DNA of 37,746 nt from Gammaproteobacteria bacterium (GCA_019747795.1 JAIEQK010000074.1:1-37746), one strand, 5' to 3'; positions 16,597-24,493 are shown, numbered from the stretch's first letter. Notes: generated from the letters alone by a model not told the origin. Program-made: numbers and translations.

Positions 16597-17319
16597 TCAG
16601 CCAGAAGAGGTGGACGGCCGCAGCGCGTCGTCATGCCCCGCGGGCGGCGCCGGCCACGATACGCGCGGCGCGACGAGCGGTGAGCACAGGGCCGCAGCGA
16701 TTCCGACGCCGAGGTCGAGATCGAGAACGAACCAGGGTGGGGTGTCGTCGAACTGCGTCGCCACCCGAGTCGCGCCGACTGCAACCGGCCGCACGTCGAA
16801 GCTCGCGAGGCGCCGAGCGAGGCCCTCGCCGGTCGCCTTCATGAACGCTTCCTTGCGCGTCCAGCAGCGCAGGAAGCGTGGCACCAGCTCTGCCGCCGGG
16901 CCGGCCTGAAGCCAGGCCAGTTCGCCGGGCGCGAAGCGCCGCGCAGCCAGGTCCAGGGGCGCGACCACGCGGCGTGGCATCTCCACGTCCACGCCGAGCG
17001 GTACACGCGCCACGCCGACCAGGGCAAGGTCCTCGGCGTGGCTCAGATTGAACTCGATGCCCGTCGAACTCGCGAGGAAGGGCTTTCCTCGTGGGCCTTC
17101 GCTGAGCTTCAGCGGTTCGGCGGGCTGGTCCAGATAGAGGGCGAGCACACGGCGCAACCACGCACGCTGCGTGATGAAGCGTTGCTGCCGGGCCCGCGTC
17201 GAGAAACGCGCGGCGCGCTCGAGTTCGCCGGCTTCGAGCAGTCGTGCGTCGTCGGGCTCGAAGGGGGCGGCGCAGTCGAGGCGCCAGAGGTGAACGTCGT
17301 CGTCGGCGAGCGCGAGCAT
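16597..17319 (-). CDS. 4'-phosphopantetheinyl transferase (Sfp type)
   Basis: A 240-residue enzyme transferring phosphopantetheine from CoA to carrier proteins. Motifs: GPRGKPFL (76-82), FNLSHAEDLALVGV (90-103), Mg-binding GVDVE with Asp111 and Glu113, and WTRKEAFMKATGEGL (153-167) with Lys156 and Glu157. The length and two-domain pseudo-dimer pattern fit the Sfp/EntD type rather than AcpS. The start was set at ATG 17319 because GAGG is 5 nt upstream and the preceding part of the frame looks non-coding. No NRPS, PKS or other carrier-protein gene is nearby, so it may serve the whole cell. Confidence 0.9.
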   Translation of the reverse strand: MLALADDDVHLWRLDCAAPFEPDDARLLEAGELERAARFSTRARQQRFITQRAWLRRVLALYLDQPAEPLKLSEGPRGKPFLASSTGIEFNLSHAEDLALVGVARVPLGVDVEMPRRVVAPLDLAARRFAPGELAWLQAGPAAELVPRFLRCWTRKEAFMKATGEGLARRLASFDVRPVAVGATRVATQFDDTPPWFVLDLDLGVGIAAALCSPLVAPRVSWPAPPAGHDDALRPSTSSG

Positions 17320-17567
17320 CCGGACCTCAGCGCAGCCGGCGTTCGCATGGGTCCGGCACGGCGGCACGGCTCGTTCCAGCGTGCGGGATGTTCGAGGCGC
17401 GTGCCACGCGTCGCAACTCATCGTTACCAGGGACCGCTGCGGATGAAGGACTGTCAGCGCCTCGTGCCGCGGGCGTGCAGTGTTCGCAGGATATCGCCAG
17501 ACGACGCGCGAACACGAATCGCGCCGCGAGCGCCGACGAGTGCAAGGGTGGAAGCAGGGAAGGGCCC

Positions 17568-17599
17568 CACCGCCAGCCGCCCGAAGGCGGCTGGCGGTG
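17568..17599 (-). terminator. Strong 14-bp hairpin terminator of the outer-membrane protein gene
   Basis: CACCGCCAGCCGCC and GGCGGCTGGCGGTG form a perfect 14-bp stem around CGAA (UUCG on the minus-strand RNA), 9 nt past the stop of the minus-strand gene. The long stem and closing C(UUCG)G tetraloop make this a confident hairpin, although no U-tract follows. Confidence 0.7.
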
Positions 17600-17608
17600 A
17601 GCGAACGA

Positions 17609-18595
17609 TCAGAACGTACGGGAGACCGTGAACACGAAGGTGCTGTTGGTCAGGTCCTTGTAGGACGTATCGCCGTCGGTCGAGTAGTTGTAGTCGTTGT
17701 AGAAGGTCTTGAAGCCGCCGTTGAACTCGCACAGCTCGGTGGTCGGCGCGCCGCAGGAGCCGCCCGGGGTCACCCACACCCACGACAGGTCGAGCGTGAA
17801 GCCGAGCACTGCGTAGGCGGCGCCCACCTGGAAATACTCCCAGTTGTAGCCCTTGGGCGTACCGAAATACGCGGAGAACTCGTCGCCTTCCACGTCCTGG
17901 TAGCCGCCCTTCACGTAGGGGGAGAGGCCGTTCGGCAGCGTGATGGCCAACGAACCACCGAAGTGGTGGCTGTCGCCGTCGTCACCGAAATAGTCCGGCG
18001 AGAAGTTGTAGTTGAAGCCGAGGGTCGGGCTGAGCGGCAGGTCGAAGGTCTTGGTGATACCGACGTTGAACTCGACGTAGTCCGCATTGATGTCGGCAAT
18101 CTCGGTGTCGTAGGGCTGGTCGAGACCAGGCTGGCCACCGTTGCTGAACAGGCCCGGCAGGGGCTGCGGGAAGGTGGTCGAATTGCCACCCGAGAGCGTC
18201 GGGTCGAAGCCGGGCGGATCCAGGCCCTGGCTGCGATCGGACTGTTCGCCGGGGTAGTGGTAGTAGATGCCCTGAACGACGAAGTTCAGACCATACATCT
18301 GCCAGCCGTAGCCGATGTTGTAGTCCAGTTCGATGTTGCTGTCGGAGAACTCGGTGTTCGAGCCAAACACGCCGACGAACATGCCGTTGTAGGACCACGT
18401 CAGGCTGCCCTGGATGGCCGGGCCATCGGAATTGCTGATGCCGCGGTACCGGTAGTCAGTGGTCAGCGCGACGCTGCCCGTGAAGTTCTGCGGGGCGAAG
18501 ATGCCGCCGCTGGACGCCGCAGCCTCCTCAGCGTGCGCGACGCCCGACGTCGCGATTGCCGCGAGCACGGCGGCGGCAAGAGCAGTACGTTTCAT
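17609..18595 (-). CDS. TIGR02001 (Gcw_chp)-type outer-membrane beta-barrel protein
   Basis: A 328-residue predicted outer-membrane protein. A signal peptide (about 1-22, AHA cleavage) is followed by the hallmark FTGSVALTTDYRYRGISNSDGPAIQGSL start of the family, alternating aromatic beta-strands throughout, and a terminal Phe (TVSRTF), the barrel-assembly signal. Two Cys (SCGAPTTELC) near residue 290 could form a disulfide in a loop. Its function is unknown in general; family members are often near nitrogen-regulation genes. The upstream region carries a sigma-54-type promoter, an IHF site and NtrC-like sites, consistent with nitrogen control. GAGAG lies before ATG 18595. An upstream in-frame extension to 18988 is non-coding. 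Confidence 0.88.
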   Translation of the reverse strand: MKRTALAAAVLAAIATSGVAHAEEAAASSGGIFAPQNFTGSVALTTDYRYRGISNSDGPAIQGSLTWSYNGMFVGVFGSNTEFSDSNIELDYNIGYGWQMYGLNFVVQGIYYHYPGEQSDRSQGLDPPGFDPTLSGGNSTTFPQPLPGLFSNGGQPGLDQPYDTEIADINADYVEFNVGITKTFDLPLSPTLGFNYNFSPDYFGDDGDSHHFGGSLAITLPNGLSPYVKGGYQDVEGDEFSAYFGTPKGYNWEYFQVGAAYAVLGFTLDLSWVWVTPGGSCGAPTTELCEFNGGFKTFYNDYNYSTDGDTSYKDLTNSTFVFTVSRTF

Positions 18596-18723
18596 TGACG
18601 AATCTCTCAAGCTAAATGGACGTGAAAAGTCTTTACCGCCCCGGGTCCGCGTTTCGCGTGCGCGGCGGTCTGAGCCGTCGTGGCGCGCGGGCATGCCGGA
18701 TTCGCTGGCAGTTGGTGTGATAG

Positions 18724-18739
18724 AGCAACATTCGAGCCA
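18724..18739 (-). promoter_or_regulatory. Sigma-54 promoter of the TIGR02001 gene
   Basis: Read on the minus strand, TGGCTCGAATGTTGCT matches TGGCACG-N4-TTGCW at 11 of 12 defined positions with exact GG/GC spacing. The predicted start is near 18713, giving a leader of about 118 nt. Confidence 0.65.
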
Positions 18740-18828
18740 TCCTTGTTTTCGCGGCCCTCGCCACACCTCCCCGAGCGAATCAGGATGCGGTGAGCGTGGC
18801 CAAAATGTAATGCAAAATTCAACTAAAA

Positions 18829-18841
18829 CAATGTTTTGATA
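18829..18841 (-). promoter_or_regulatory. IHF-binding site
   Basis: On the minus strand TATCAAAACATTG is an exact match to WATCAANNNNTTR, within the most AT-rich stretch of the window. It lies between the NtrC-like sites and the sigma-54 promoter, the position where IHF bends DNA for enhancer contact. Confidence 0.55.
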
Positions 18842-18843
18842 AC

Positions 18844-18858
18844 GCACTTTAATAGTGC
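18844..18858. promoter_or_regulatory. NtrC-like enhancer site 1
   Basis: GCACTTTAATAGTGC is GCAC-N7-GTGC, the arm spacing of NtrC sites (TGCACC-N5-GGTGCA). It centres about 138 nt upstream of the predicted sigma-54 start. Confidence 0.5.
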
Positions 18859-18873
18859 TTATGAGGTCTGATT

Positions 18874-18888
18874 GCGCTGTCTTGGTGC
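18874..18888. promoter_or_regulatory. NtrC-like enhancer site 2 (one mismatch)
   Basis: GCGCTGTCTTGGTGC has the right GGTGC arm and spacing with one change in the left arm. Its centre is 30 bp from site 1, close to three helical turns, as in paired NtrC enhancers. Confidence 0.4.
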
Positions 18889-18951
18889 GACAACTCGCCA
18901 GCACATCCATTCTTTGTTGTAAATGAGCTACAAGATGAATTGGGCCCTCAC

Positions 18952-18966
18952 GCACAGCAGTGGTGC
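18952..18966. promoter_or_regulatory. NtrC-like site 3
   Basis: GCACAGCAGTGGTGC is again GCAC-N7-GTGC, with GGTGC in the right arm. It lies 78 bp beyond site 2, about 246 nt upstream of the predicted start. Between 18596 and 19067 (472 bp) I see no gene, only these regulatory elements and AT-rich DNA. Confidence 0.4.
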
Positions 18967-19067
18967 GGAAAAACCGATTCGAGGGCATGCCGCCCGGCGC
19001 GGGAAGCTCTGTATCTCGCCGCGTCCGCCCTCTCAGGCCTACCGGCGATGCGAGGGTGGTCGTCCGC

Positions 19068-19565
19068 TCAGCGCGTCGCGTCGCGGGAGGCCGTGAGATT
19101 CGCCGCGTCGAGTTCGCCGACGCAGGTCAGTGCGAGCCGATCGGGCCCGAACTGGATGGTGAAGGGAGCGACGCGCTTGAGCGCCGTCAGGCCCAGGATG
19201 TTCTTGCGCGCCCCGGGCAAGGCGACCGCTTCGAAGTCGCGAATCACGCAGCCGTTGCCGAGGTCCAGCGCCGACACGCGATAGACCGGCGCCCGTACCG
19301 AGGCGTTGTTCGCCATCACCGCGTTCAGTTCCCGCAGGCGCTCGAGCTTGCCGGCGCGCTGCAGTTCTCGCCGTGTCTCGTCGGTGAGCACGACGTAGGC
19401 GGAGCCGGTGTCGAGCAGAAAACGCGTGCTATGCGCGGCGTCGAAGCGCGCGGCCACATGCAAGGTCCCGACGTCGCTCGCTTCGAGCGCGACCGAGGTC
19501 GGTTCGGCCTGGGCCGACACACCGAGCGCCAGCAGCGTCGCCCCGAGCAGGTGAACCCATCGCAT
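19068..19565 (-). CDS. Retropepsin-like aspartic protease domain protein, exported
   Basis: A 165-residue protein with signal peptide (MRWVHLLGATLLALGVSAQA) and one retropepsin-like domain. The active-site triplet is FLLDTGSAYVVL (about residues 50-61); a second hydrophobic segment ending LGLTALKRVAPFTIQF corresponds to the G-[LI]-LG-x-x-x-L element of single-domain clan AA proteases (TIGR02281-type). It would act as a dimer in the periplasm; a single Cys pair (GCVIRDF and LTCVGE) could form a disulfide. ATG 19565 was taken because the signal peptide begins there; a start at 19604 is open but unlikely. It is divergent from the small exported protein gene at 19777. Confidence 0.78.
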   Translation of the reverse strand: MRWVHLLGATLLALGVSAQAEPTSVALEASDVGTLHVAARFDAAHSTRFLLDTGSAYVVLTDETRRELQRAGKLERLRELNAVMANNASVRAPVYRVSALDLGNGCVIRDFEAVALPGARKNILGLTALKRVAPFTIQFGPDRLALTCVGELDAANLTASRDATR

Positions 19566-19776
19566 GTCGAGATCCCGCGTGTGAATCCGGGACAGGCAGT
19601 GCACGGCGCATGCCAGTCTGCGCGGAGGCTCAAGCGCAAGTATTTCCTACAGGTCGCTTCGCAATTTTCTGTTTCGTTTGCTGCGAGATGGTGCGCTAGC
19701 ATTCTTTTGCCGCGAAAAACGCTCCAAAAAAGTGCAATCGCAGGCTGAACCTTCAATCGTTCGAGAGGACATCGCC

Positions 19777-20052
19777 ATGACGAAGAAACTGTATGCAGCC
19801 TCGCTCGGGGTCGCCTTCGCCGCGACTTTGACCGCGGCGGCCTTGCCGGCTCACGCGGAAGCGACGGACAAGGCGGCGACATCGGGACAGCGCCTGGTCT
19901 ACGTCCCCCACAAGAGCGGCTACCCGTTCAACTTCTTCTACGTGCCGAACGAACGCGCAGAGTTCGCGCGGGTGGAGATCGACCCGGCGGACCGTCCGAA
20001 GCGCATTCTGCCGTCGCCGAAGAGCGGGCACCCGTTCCTGCACCAGGATTGA
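19777..20052 (+). CDS. Small exported protein with KSGxPF repeat, unknown function
   Basis: A 91-residue protein. Residues 1-27 are a clear signal peptide (MTKKLYAASLGVAFAATLT..., AHA cleavage). The mature 64 residues contain two copies of a KSGxPF motif: VPHKSGYPFNFFYVP and SPKSGHPFLHQD, with a charged segment (RAEFARVEIDPADRPKRI) between. No family is recognised. The SD GAGAGGA is 8 nt before ATG 19777, and a strong 12-bp hairpin starts 13 nt after the stop, so it is a single-gene transcript. It is likely periplasmic or secreted. Confidence 0.75.
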   Translation: MTKKLYAASLGVAFAATLTAAALPAHAEATDKAATSGQRLVYVPHKSGYPFNFFYVPNERAEFARVEIDPADRPKRILPSPKSGHPFLHQD

Positions 20053-20064
20053 CGGTTGCGTCCC

Positions 20065-20094
20065 GCGCGCGCTCGACCCGCTTCGAGCGCGCGC
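20065..20094 (+). terminator. Hairpin terminator of the small exported protein gene
   Basis: A perfect 12-bp stem (GCGCGCGCTCGA / TCGAGCGCGCGC) with a 6-nt loop starts 13 nt past the stop codon. No T-run follows. Confidence 0.55.
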
Positions 20095-20379
20095 CGGCGG
20101 GGCGCCACCATCCGCTCCGCGGTCCAGCATCCCGTGGTCAGTTCGCCTGGCATTCCCTGAGCGTCAGCGCCCAGGTCGTCAGAGCGCCGCGCACTGCCCC
20201 GCGCGGCGCGTCGGCCCAGGCCTTCCGGACCTGGCAACGGCGTAATCTTTGGATCCGCCTCGACACGCGCTGGCGCGCTGGCGCGGCGGTGATCGATGTC
20301 GTCGACGAAATAGCCGCTTGGTTCGAGTTTCACGTCTCGCAGCTGAAGACCAAGCGCCTGGGCGAGGCTCGTGGCAGGC
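20095..20379. other. Non-coding gap between convergent genes
   Basis: Frames on both strands stay open here because of high GC content, but their translations (Arg/Ala/Pro-rich) match no recognisable domain, lack good SDs and overlap the end of the TonB receptor gene. I see no convincing gene or repeat. Confidence 0.5.
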
Positions 20380-22551
20380 TCAGAAGCGCAGGTTGATGCC
20401 ACCCTGTACCAGCAGCGGCGCGCCGACCCGGATGCCGCGCGTGCGATCGACGATGTAGTCCCGATCGAACAGATTCTTGACCGTCACGAACAGCGTCGCC
20501 GGTAGGTTGGGCAGCGGGTAGGTTGCCGCCAGGTTGAACACCAGATAGGGCTTGATGACACCGCGCAGGCCGTCTCCGCCGAGGGGCGCGATGCGCGTGT
20601 TCGCGAAGTCCGAGAACTGGCTGTCGACGTGAACCGCTTCGAGGCGTAGGTCCCAGCCCGAGACGCCGGTGAAGCCCAGGGTGGTGGTGACCGTATGCCT
20701 GGGGGCGTAGGGCAGTCGATTGCCCGCGACGCTGCCGTCGGCGGCGAGACCGTTGTCCAGGCGGCGGAAGATGTCTTCCTGGCGGGCCGTTGGCAGCAGG
20801 GTATAGGCGGTGTTCAGGTAGAGGTTCCAGGGCGTGTCGGCGAGGCCCGCGCTTTCCAGCCGCGTGCCGAGTTCCAGGCCTTCGTACAGGGCCTTGCCCT
20901 GCGACAACGGAATGTTGCCGCCCGCCACCGAGCCGACCGCGATCTGGTTGCTGAATTCGTTCCTGAAGTAGCTGCTCTCTATGGTCATGCCGGGATGCGG
21001 CTGCGTGCGGACGCCGGCTTCGAAGTTCCAGCTCTCCTCGGCATCGACCTCGGTGAAGGTGGCGACCGGCGCGCCGCCCGGCGTCACGATCAGGTCCTCG
21101 ACCCGCGGCGGCGCAAAACCCTTGTGCAGGCCGGCGAAGAGGGTCAGGTCGCCGCGCGGGTTGTAGGTGGCCCCGATGCCCGGCACGACCTCGGTCAGAT
21201 CGCTCGCGCCGCCGGCGCCCGTCAGGTTGTTGTCCCGCGCGGTGTCGACGTACTCCACGCGCACGCCAGGCGTCAGGGTGAACTGGCCGAGCAGCAGGCG
21301 GTTCTGGGCGAAGAACGAGTAGGCGTCGACCTCGCGCTCGTTGTCCTCGACCTCGACGCCGCGCCGCGCCTCGGGCGCGGTGCCGTTCACCTGGCTGCGG
21401 TCCTGTCTCTCGAAGTGGGCCCGTCCGCCCGCCTGGAACTCGCTCTCGACGCCGAGCAGCCAATGATTGAGCACCAGGCGCGGTTCGACGCCGTAGGTGT
21501 AGTAGTTGCGCAGTCGCCCCTGTACCGAATCGCAGGCGTTGACGTCGACCGCCAGCCCGGCGCGCCGGGCCGCGGAGAAGCCCGGCACGGAGGCGTCGCA
21601 CTGGGTGTCGGTGGTGGTACTGGACTGGCGCCACCAGTCGCGGCCGAAATAGGTGGCGTAGACGCTGGTCAGGAACTTGATGTTCGCAGCATGGCGGTAC
21701 TCGTGGGTGACCGACAGGCCGTAGCGATCGATCTCGAACTCGTCGTTCTCGAACGGGTTGTAGCGATAGCCGAAGTTACGCAGCTCGGCGTCGGTGATGC
21801 CGGTATAGCCTACGTCCGAGTTCTCCGCGTAGTAGTTGGCGCGGAAGGTGACGGCATGCTGTTCGTTGAAGGCGTGGGTCGCCTTGAAGTTGACGTCGGT
21901 GACGGCGATGTCCTCGTTGTCGCGGCTGCCCGCGCCCTGTTTGCGCATCACGTCCAGCAGCATGCCGTCGCCGCCGAGGCTCAGATGCCCATTGAAGTAG
22001 TCGCGATTGCCACCCACCAGGGACAGCTCGCCGCCGCGTGCCTCCGGTGGCGTGGGGGTGATGTAGTTGATCACGCCGCCGATGGTCTGCGGCCCGAACA
22101 GGATCTGCTCGGCCCCCTTCAGCACTTCGACGCGCGCGAAGCGCTCGATGGGAGGATGGTAGTAGCTGGCGTTGTCGCCGTAGGGCGAATAGGCGAGCGG
22201 CAGGCCGTCCTCCAGCAATAGCACCTTGGTCGAGCGCGTGGGATTCAGGCCTCGAATGCCGATGTTGGGACGAAGCGCGAAGCCGTCTTCGTCACGCACC
22301 TGTACGCCCGGCACCTTGCGCAGTGCCTCGTTGACGGTGAACACGTGGGCAGCCTCCAGCTCCTTGTCCTCCAGCACGGTCGCGGAGCCGGCGAGTTCTG
22401 GCAGTCGTTCGGCGGCGCCGACCACTTCGATCACCGGAACGTGCGCGACCGACGCGAGCACGGCCTCTTCGGCGGCCTTCGCGGCGAGCGGCGACAGGCC
22501 AAGGCCGCTCAGCGCGGTACCGAGCACGAACACAGGAACGGATCTATTCAC
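20380..22551 (-). CDS. TonB-dependent receptor, FecA-like ferric-siderophore/citrate type
   Basis: A 723-residue outer-membrane receptor that imports a ferric chelate using TonB energy. A signal peptide (about 1-26) precedes a TonB-box-like stretch (VIEVVG) and the plug domain: LRKVPGVQVRDEDGF, NIGIRGLNPTRSTKVLLLEDGLPLAYSPYGDNASYYHPPIERFARVEVLKGAEQILFGPQTIGGVINYITP. This wording is typical of FecA-type receptors. The barrel ends with GGINLRF (terminal Phe). There is no N-terminal signalling (STN) domain, so it should not drive a FecIR-type cascade. The start is GTG at 22551 with GAGAG 9 nt upstream. A 15-bp Fur-like palindrome lies 46 nt upstream. No TonB, ExbBD or ABC importer genes are nearby. 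Confidence 0.93.
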   Translation of the reverse strand: MNRSVPVFVLGTALSGLGLSPLAAKAAEEAVLASVAHVPVIEVVGAAERLPELAGSATVLEDKELEAAHVFTVNEALRKVPGVQVRDEDGFALRPNIGIRGLNPTRSTKVLLLEDGLPLAYSPYGDNASYYHPPIERFARVEVLKGAEQILFGPQTIGGVINYITPTPPEARGGELSLVGGNRDYFNGHLSLGGDGMLLDVMRKQGAGSRDNEDIAVTDVNFKATHAFNEQHAVTFRANYYAENSDVGYTGITDAELRNFGYRYNPFENDEFEIDRYGLSVTHEYRHAANIKFLTSVYATYFGRDWWRQSSTTTDTQCDASVPGFSAARRAGLAVDVNACDSVQGRLRNYYTYGVEPRLVLNHWLLGVESEFQAGGRAHFERQDRSQVNGTAPEARRGVEVEDNEREVDAYSFFAQNRLLLGQFTLTPGVRVEYVDTARDNNLTGAGGASDLTEVVPGIGATYNPRGDLTLFAGLHKGFAPPRVEDLIVTPGGAPVATFTEVDAEESWNFEAGVRTQPHPGMTIESSYFRNEFSNQIAVGSVAGGNIPLSQGKALYEGLELGTRLESAGLADTPWNLYLNTAYTLLPTARQEDIFRRLDNGLAADGSVAGNRLPYAPRHTVTTTLGFTGVSGWDLRLEAVHVDSQFSDFANTRIAPLGGDGLRGVIKPYLVFNLAATYPLPNLPATLFVTVKNLFDRDYIVDRTRGIRVGAPLLVQGGINLRF

Positions 22552-22596
22552 GGGCGGACGCTCTCGAAACCAAACGAGCGCGGATACTAGGCGTAG

Positions 22597-22611
22597 TGCG
22601 AATTATTCGCA
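22597..22611. promoter_or_regulatory. Fur-like 7-1-7 operator
   Basis: TGCGAATTATTCGCA is a perfect 7-1-7 inverted repeat agreeing with the Fur 7-1-7 consensus (TGATAATNATTATCA) at the outer TG/CA and inner AAT/ATT positions, differing at the two GA/TC pairs. It sits in AT-richer DNA just upstream of the TonB receptor gene, where iron control is expected. Confidence 0.5.
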
Positions 22612-22670
22612 ATAGCAATAACGGTGCCTGTTAGGCCTGGCGCGGCACCGCCAGCGATCGACGCGCGTGC

Positions 22671-23612
22671 TCAGTGCCTGGTCACGTGCACGACGCCGTC
22701 CAGCTTCCCGGCGATCAGTTCGCGTAGGCGGCTGGCGAGGTCGCGGAACAGCTGCCGTGAAGGTGAGCTGCGGCGCCACATCATGAAGTGTTCTCGATAC
22801 ATGTCCTTTTGCTCGAGACCCAACACCGCCAGACCTTCGCCAGGACGAATCTCGGCATGGATGTAGACCGCGGGCAGAAAGGCCAGGCCCATCCCCATGG
22901 TCACCATCTGCCGCAGGGTATCGAGGCTCGTGCCCTCGTACTGGCGGTTCACGCGCGCACCGTAGTGGTCGCAAAGCCGTTGGATCTGCATCTGCAGCTG
23001 GTCGTGGGCCTGCAACGTCAGGACCTCTTCGCCCTGCATGTCATTGCGGGTGATGCGTGCCCGGTTCGCGAGGGGATGGTCGCTGGGCACGACCAGCTTC
23101 AGCTCTTCACGGAACAGCGGGTCGACCGTGAAGTCCTCCTGCTCGGCCGGCAGCGGTGCGATGACGAAGTCGTACTGCCCCGAGCCCAGTCCCTCGAGCA
23201 GCCGGCGCGGCAGATCCTCGCGAATGTAGAAGCGCACGGCGGCGTACTCGCGATGCACGTCGGGCAGCACGTGGGGCAGCAGGTAGGGACCCATGGTGGG
23301 CGTCACGCCGAAACGGTAGGTGCCGGCCGGGCCGGCGATGAGCGACGCGACACTGTCCACCAGGCCGCGATACTCCTCGATCACGCGTCGCGCGCGCGGC
23401 AGCAGTTCGCGCCCGAGCGCGCTCTGGGTGGTGCCGCTCCGGTTACGCTCGAACAGTCGCGCGCCGAGCGCCGCCTCCATGCTCGCGATCTGCGCGGTCA
23501 AGGTCGGTTGGCTGACGTGCAGCTTGTCCGCCGCGCGTCGAAAGCTGCGCGTCTCGGCAACGGCGATGAAGTATTCGAGCTGGCGCAGCGAGACGTTGGG
23601 CAGTCGGCTCAT
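22671..23612 (-). CDS. LysR-family regulator, OxyR-like, lacking the peroxidatic cysteine
   Basis: A 313-residue transcription factor. The N-terminal winged helix-turn-helix (about 8-65) contains LRQLEYFIAVAETRSFRRAADKLHVSQPTLTAQIASMEAALGARLFER. The effector domain resembles OxyR in its GVTPTMGPYLLPHVLP, EEVLTLQAHDQLQMQIQRLC and GTSLDTLRQMVTMGMGLAFLP segments. The position of E. coli OxyR Cys199 is occupied by Gln (about 205), while the resolving-cysteine position (Cys214) is kept; it is the only Cys. It therefore probably senses something other than H2O2 by disulfide formation. AAGGGA precedes ATG 23612. It is divergent from carbonic anhydrase, sharing a 119-bp region that may hold its operator (GATAGG ... 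CTATCC). Confidence 0.88.
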   Translation of the reverse strand: MSRLPNVSLRQLEYFIAVAETRSFRRAADKLHVSQPTLTAQIASMEAALGARLFERNRSGTTQSALGRELLPRARRVIEEYRGLVDSVASLIAGPAGTYRFGVTPTMGPYLLPHVLPDVHREYAAVRFYIREDLPRRLLEGLGSGQYDFVIAPLPAEQEDFTVDPLFREELKLVVPSDHPLANRARITRNDMQGEEVLTLQAHDQLQMQIQRLCDHYGARVNRQYEGTSLDTLRQMVTMGMGLAFLPAVYIHAEIRPGEGLAVLGLEQKDMYREHFMMWRRSSPSRQLFRDLASRLRELIAGKLDGVVHVTRH

Positions 23613-23731
23613 CGATCCCTTCTCGCCGATAGGAAAACATCATCGGTAATTCGCCCTTCCTTGTCTATCCTGCCGAGGGGTCGCCGCCTACCATCCTGTG
23701 TCACCCAGTCATCGAGTGAAGGAGAAGCCGG

Positions 23732-24394
23732 TTGGACCACGTCATCAGCGGTTTCGCGAGCTTCAAGAAGCAAGTATTCCCGCAGCACCAGGAGCTCTTC
23801 TCCGAACTCGCGCAGGGGCAGCGTCCCGAGGTGCTGTTCATCACCTGCTCCGACTCGCGCATCGACCCGAACATGGTGACGCAGAGCAATCCCGGCGACC
23901 TGTTCATCATCCGCAACGCCGGCAACATCGTGCCGCCCCACGGCGGGCCGGCCGGCGGCGTGACGGCGTCCATCGAGTACGCGGTGGCCGTGCTGAACGT
24001 CGCCCATATCGTGATTTGTGGGCATACCCACTGCAGCGCGATGCACGGCGCCATCAGCCCCGAGGTCTTGAAGGAGCTGCCGCACGTGCGCGACTGGCTC
24101 GACCTGTCGCGCGCCGCGGTGGAAGTGGTCAGGCATACGCACGAGGGACCGCTGGACGCCTCGCACCTGCGCGCCATCACGGAGCAGAACGTGCTTGCTC
24201 AGCTCATGCACCTGCGCACCCACCCCCTGGTAGCGGCGCGCGTCGCCACCAAGCGTCTCTTCCTCCATGGCTGGATGTACGAGATCGAGAGCGGCGAGTT
24301 GCTCGCGTTCGACGAGCAGGCGCAACGCTTCGGACCCCTGGCGGAGGTCTATGCCCGCGTGATGGGGCGCGAGAGCGCCGCCGGCGCCGAGTGA
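23732..24394 (+). CDS. Beta-class carbonic anhydrase
   Basis: A 220-residue zinc enzyme converting CO2 and bicarbonate. Zinc ligands are Cys39 (in ITCSDSRIDP), His98 and Cys101 (in GHTHCSAM), with the Asp41-Arg43 dyad. The GDLFIIRNAGNIVPP and GGVTASIEYAVAVLNV segments are typical of beta-CAs. The start is TTG at 23732, chosen because the family N-terminus (HVISGF..F) begins there and GGAG lies 7 nt upstream; no ATG is available. Divergent from the LysR-type gene, which may regulate it. Confidence 0.93.
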   Translation: MDHVISGFASFKKQVFPQHQELFSELAQGQRPEVLFITCSDSRIDPNMVTQSNPGDLFIIRNAGNIVPPHGGPAGGVTASIEYAVAVLNVAHIVICGHTHCSAMHGAISPEVLKELPHVRDWLDLSRAAVEVVRHTHEGPLDASHLRAITEQNVLAQLMHLRTHPLVAARVATKRLFLHGWMYEIESGELLAFDEQAQRFGPLAEVYARVMGRESAAGAE

Positions 24395-24493
24395 ACCTGC
24401 CGCGGCGCCACGCCCCACGCGCTGGCGACAGCACGTCACGTTCTCCAGGCAGCGCCGCGACTGACGGGCGGGCCTGAGGCGGCCGGGGCGTTT

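Noticed and set aside
19938-20402. 154-residue open frame on minus overlapping the TonB receptor end
   Set aside because: Composition is Arg/Ala/Gly-rich, there is no SD or recognisable domain, and it overlaps two better-supported genes.
23613-23731. Possible OxyR-type site (ATAG ... CTAT) in the LysR/carbonic-anhydrase gap
   Set aside because: The spacing is 40 bp instead of 37 and the inner half-sites are missing; only a loose operator resemblance remains.
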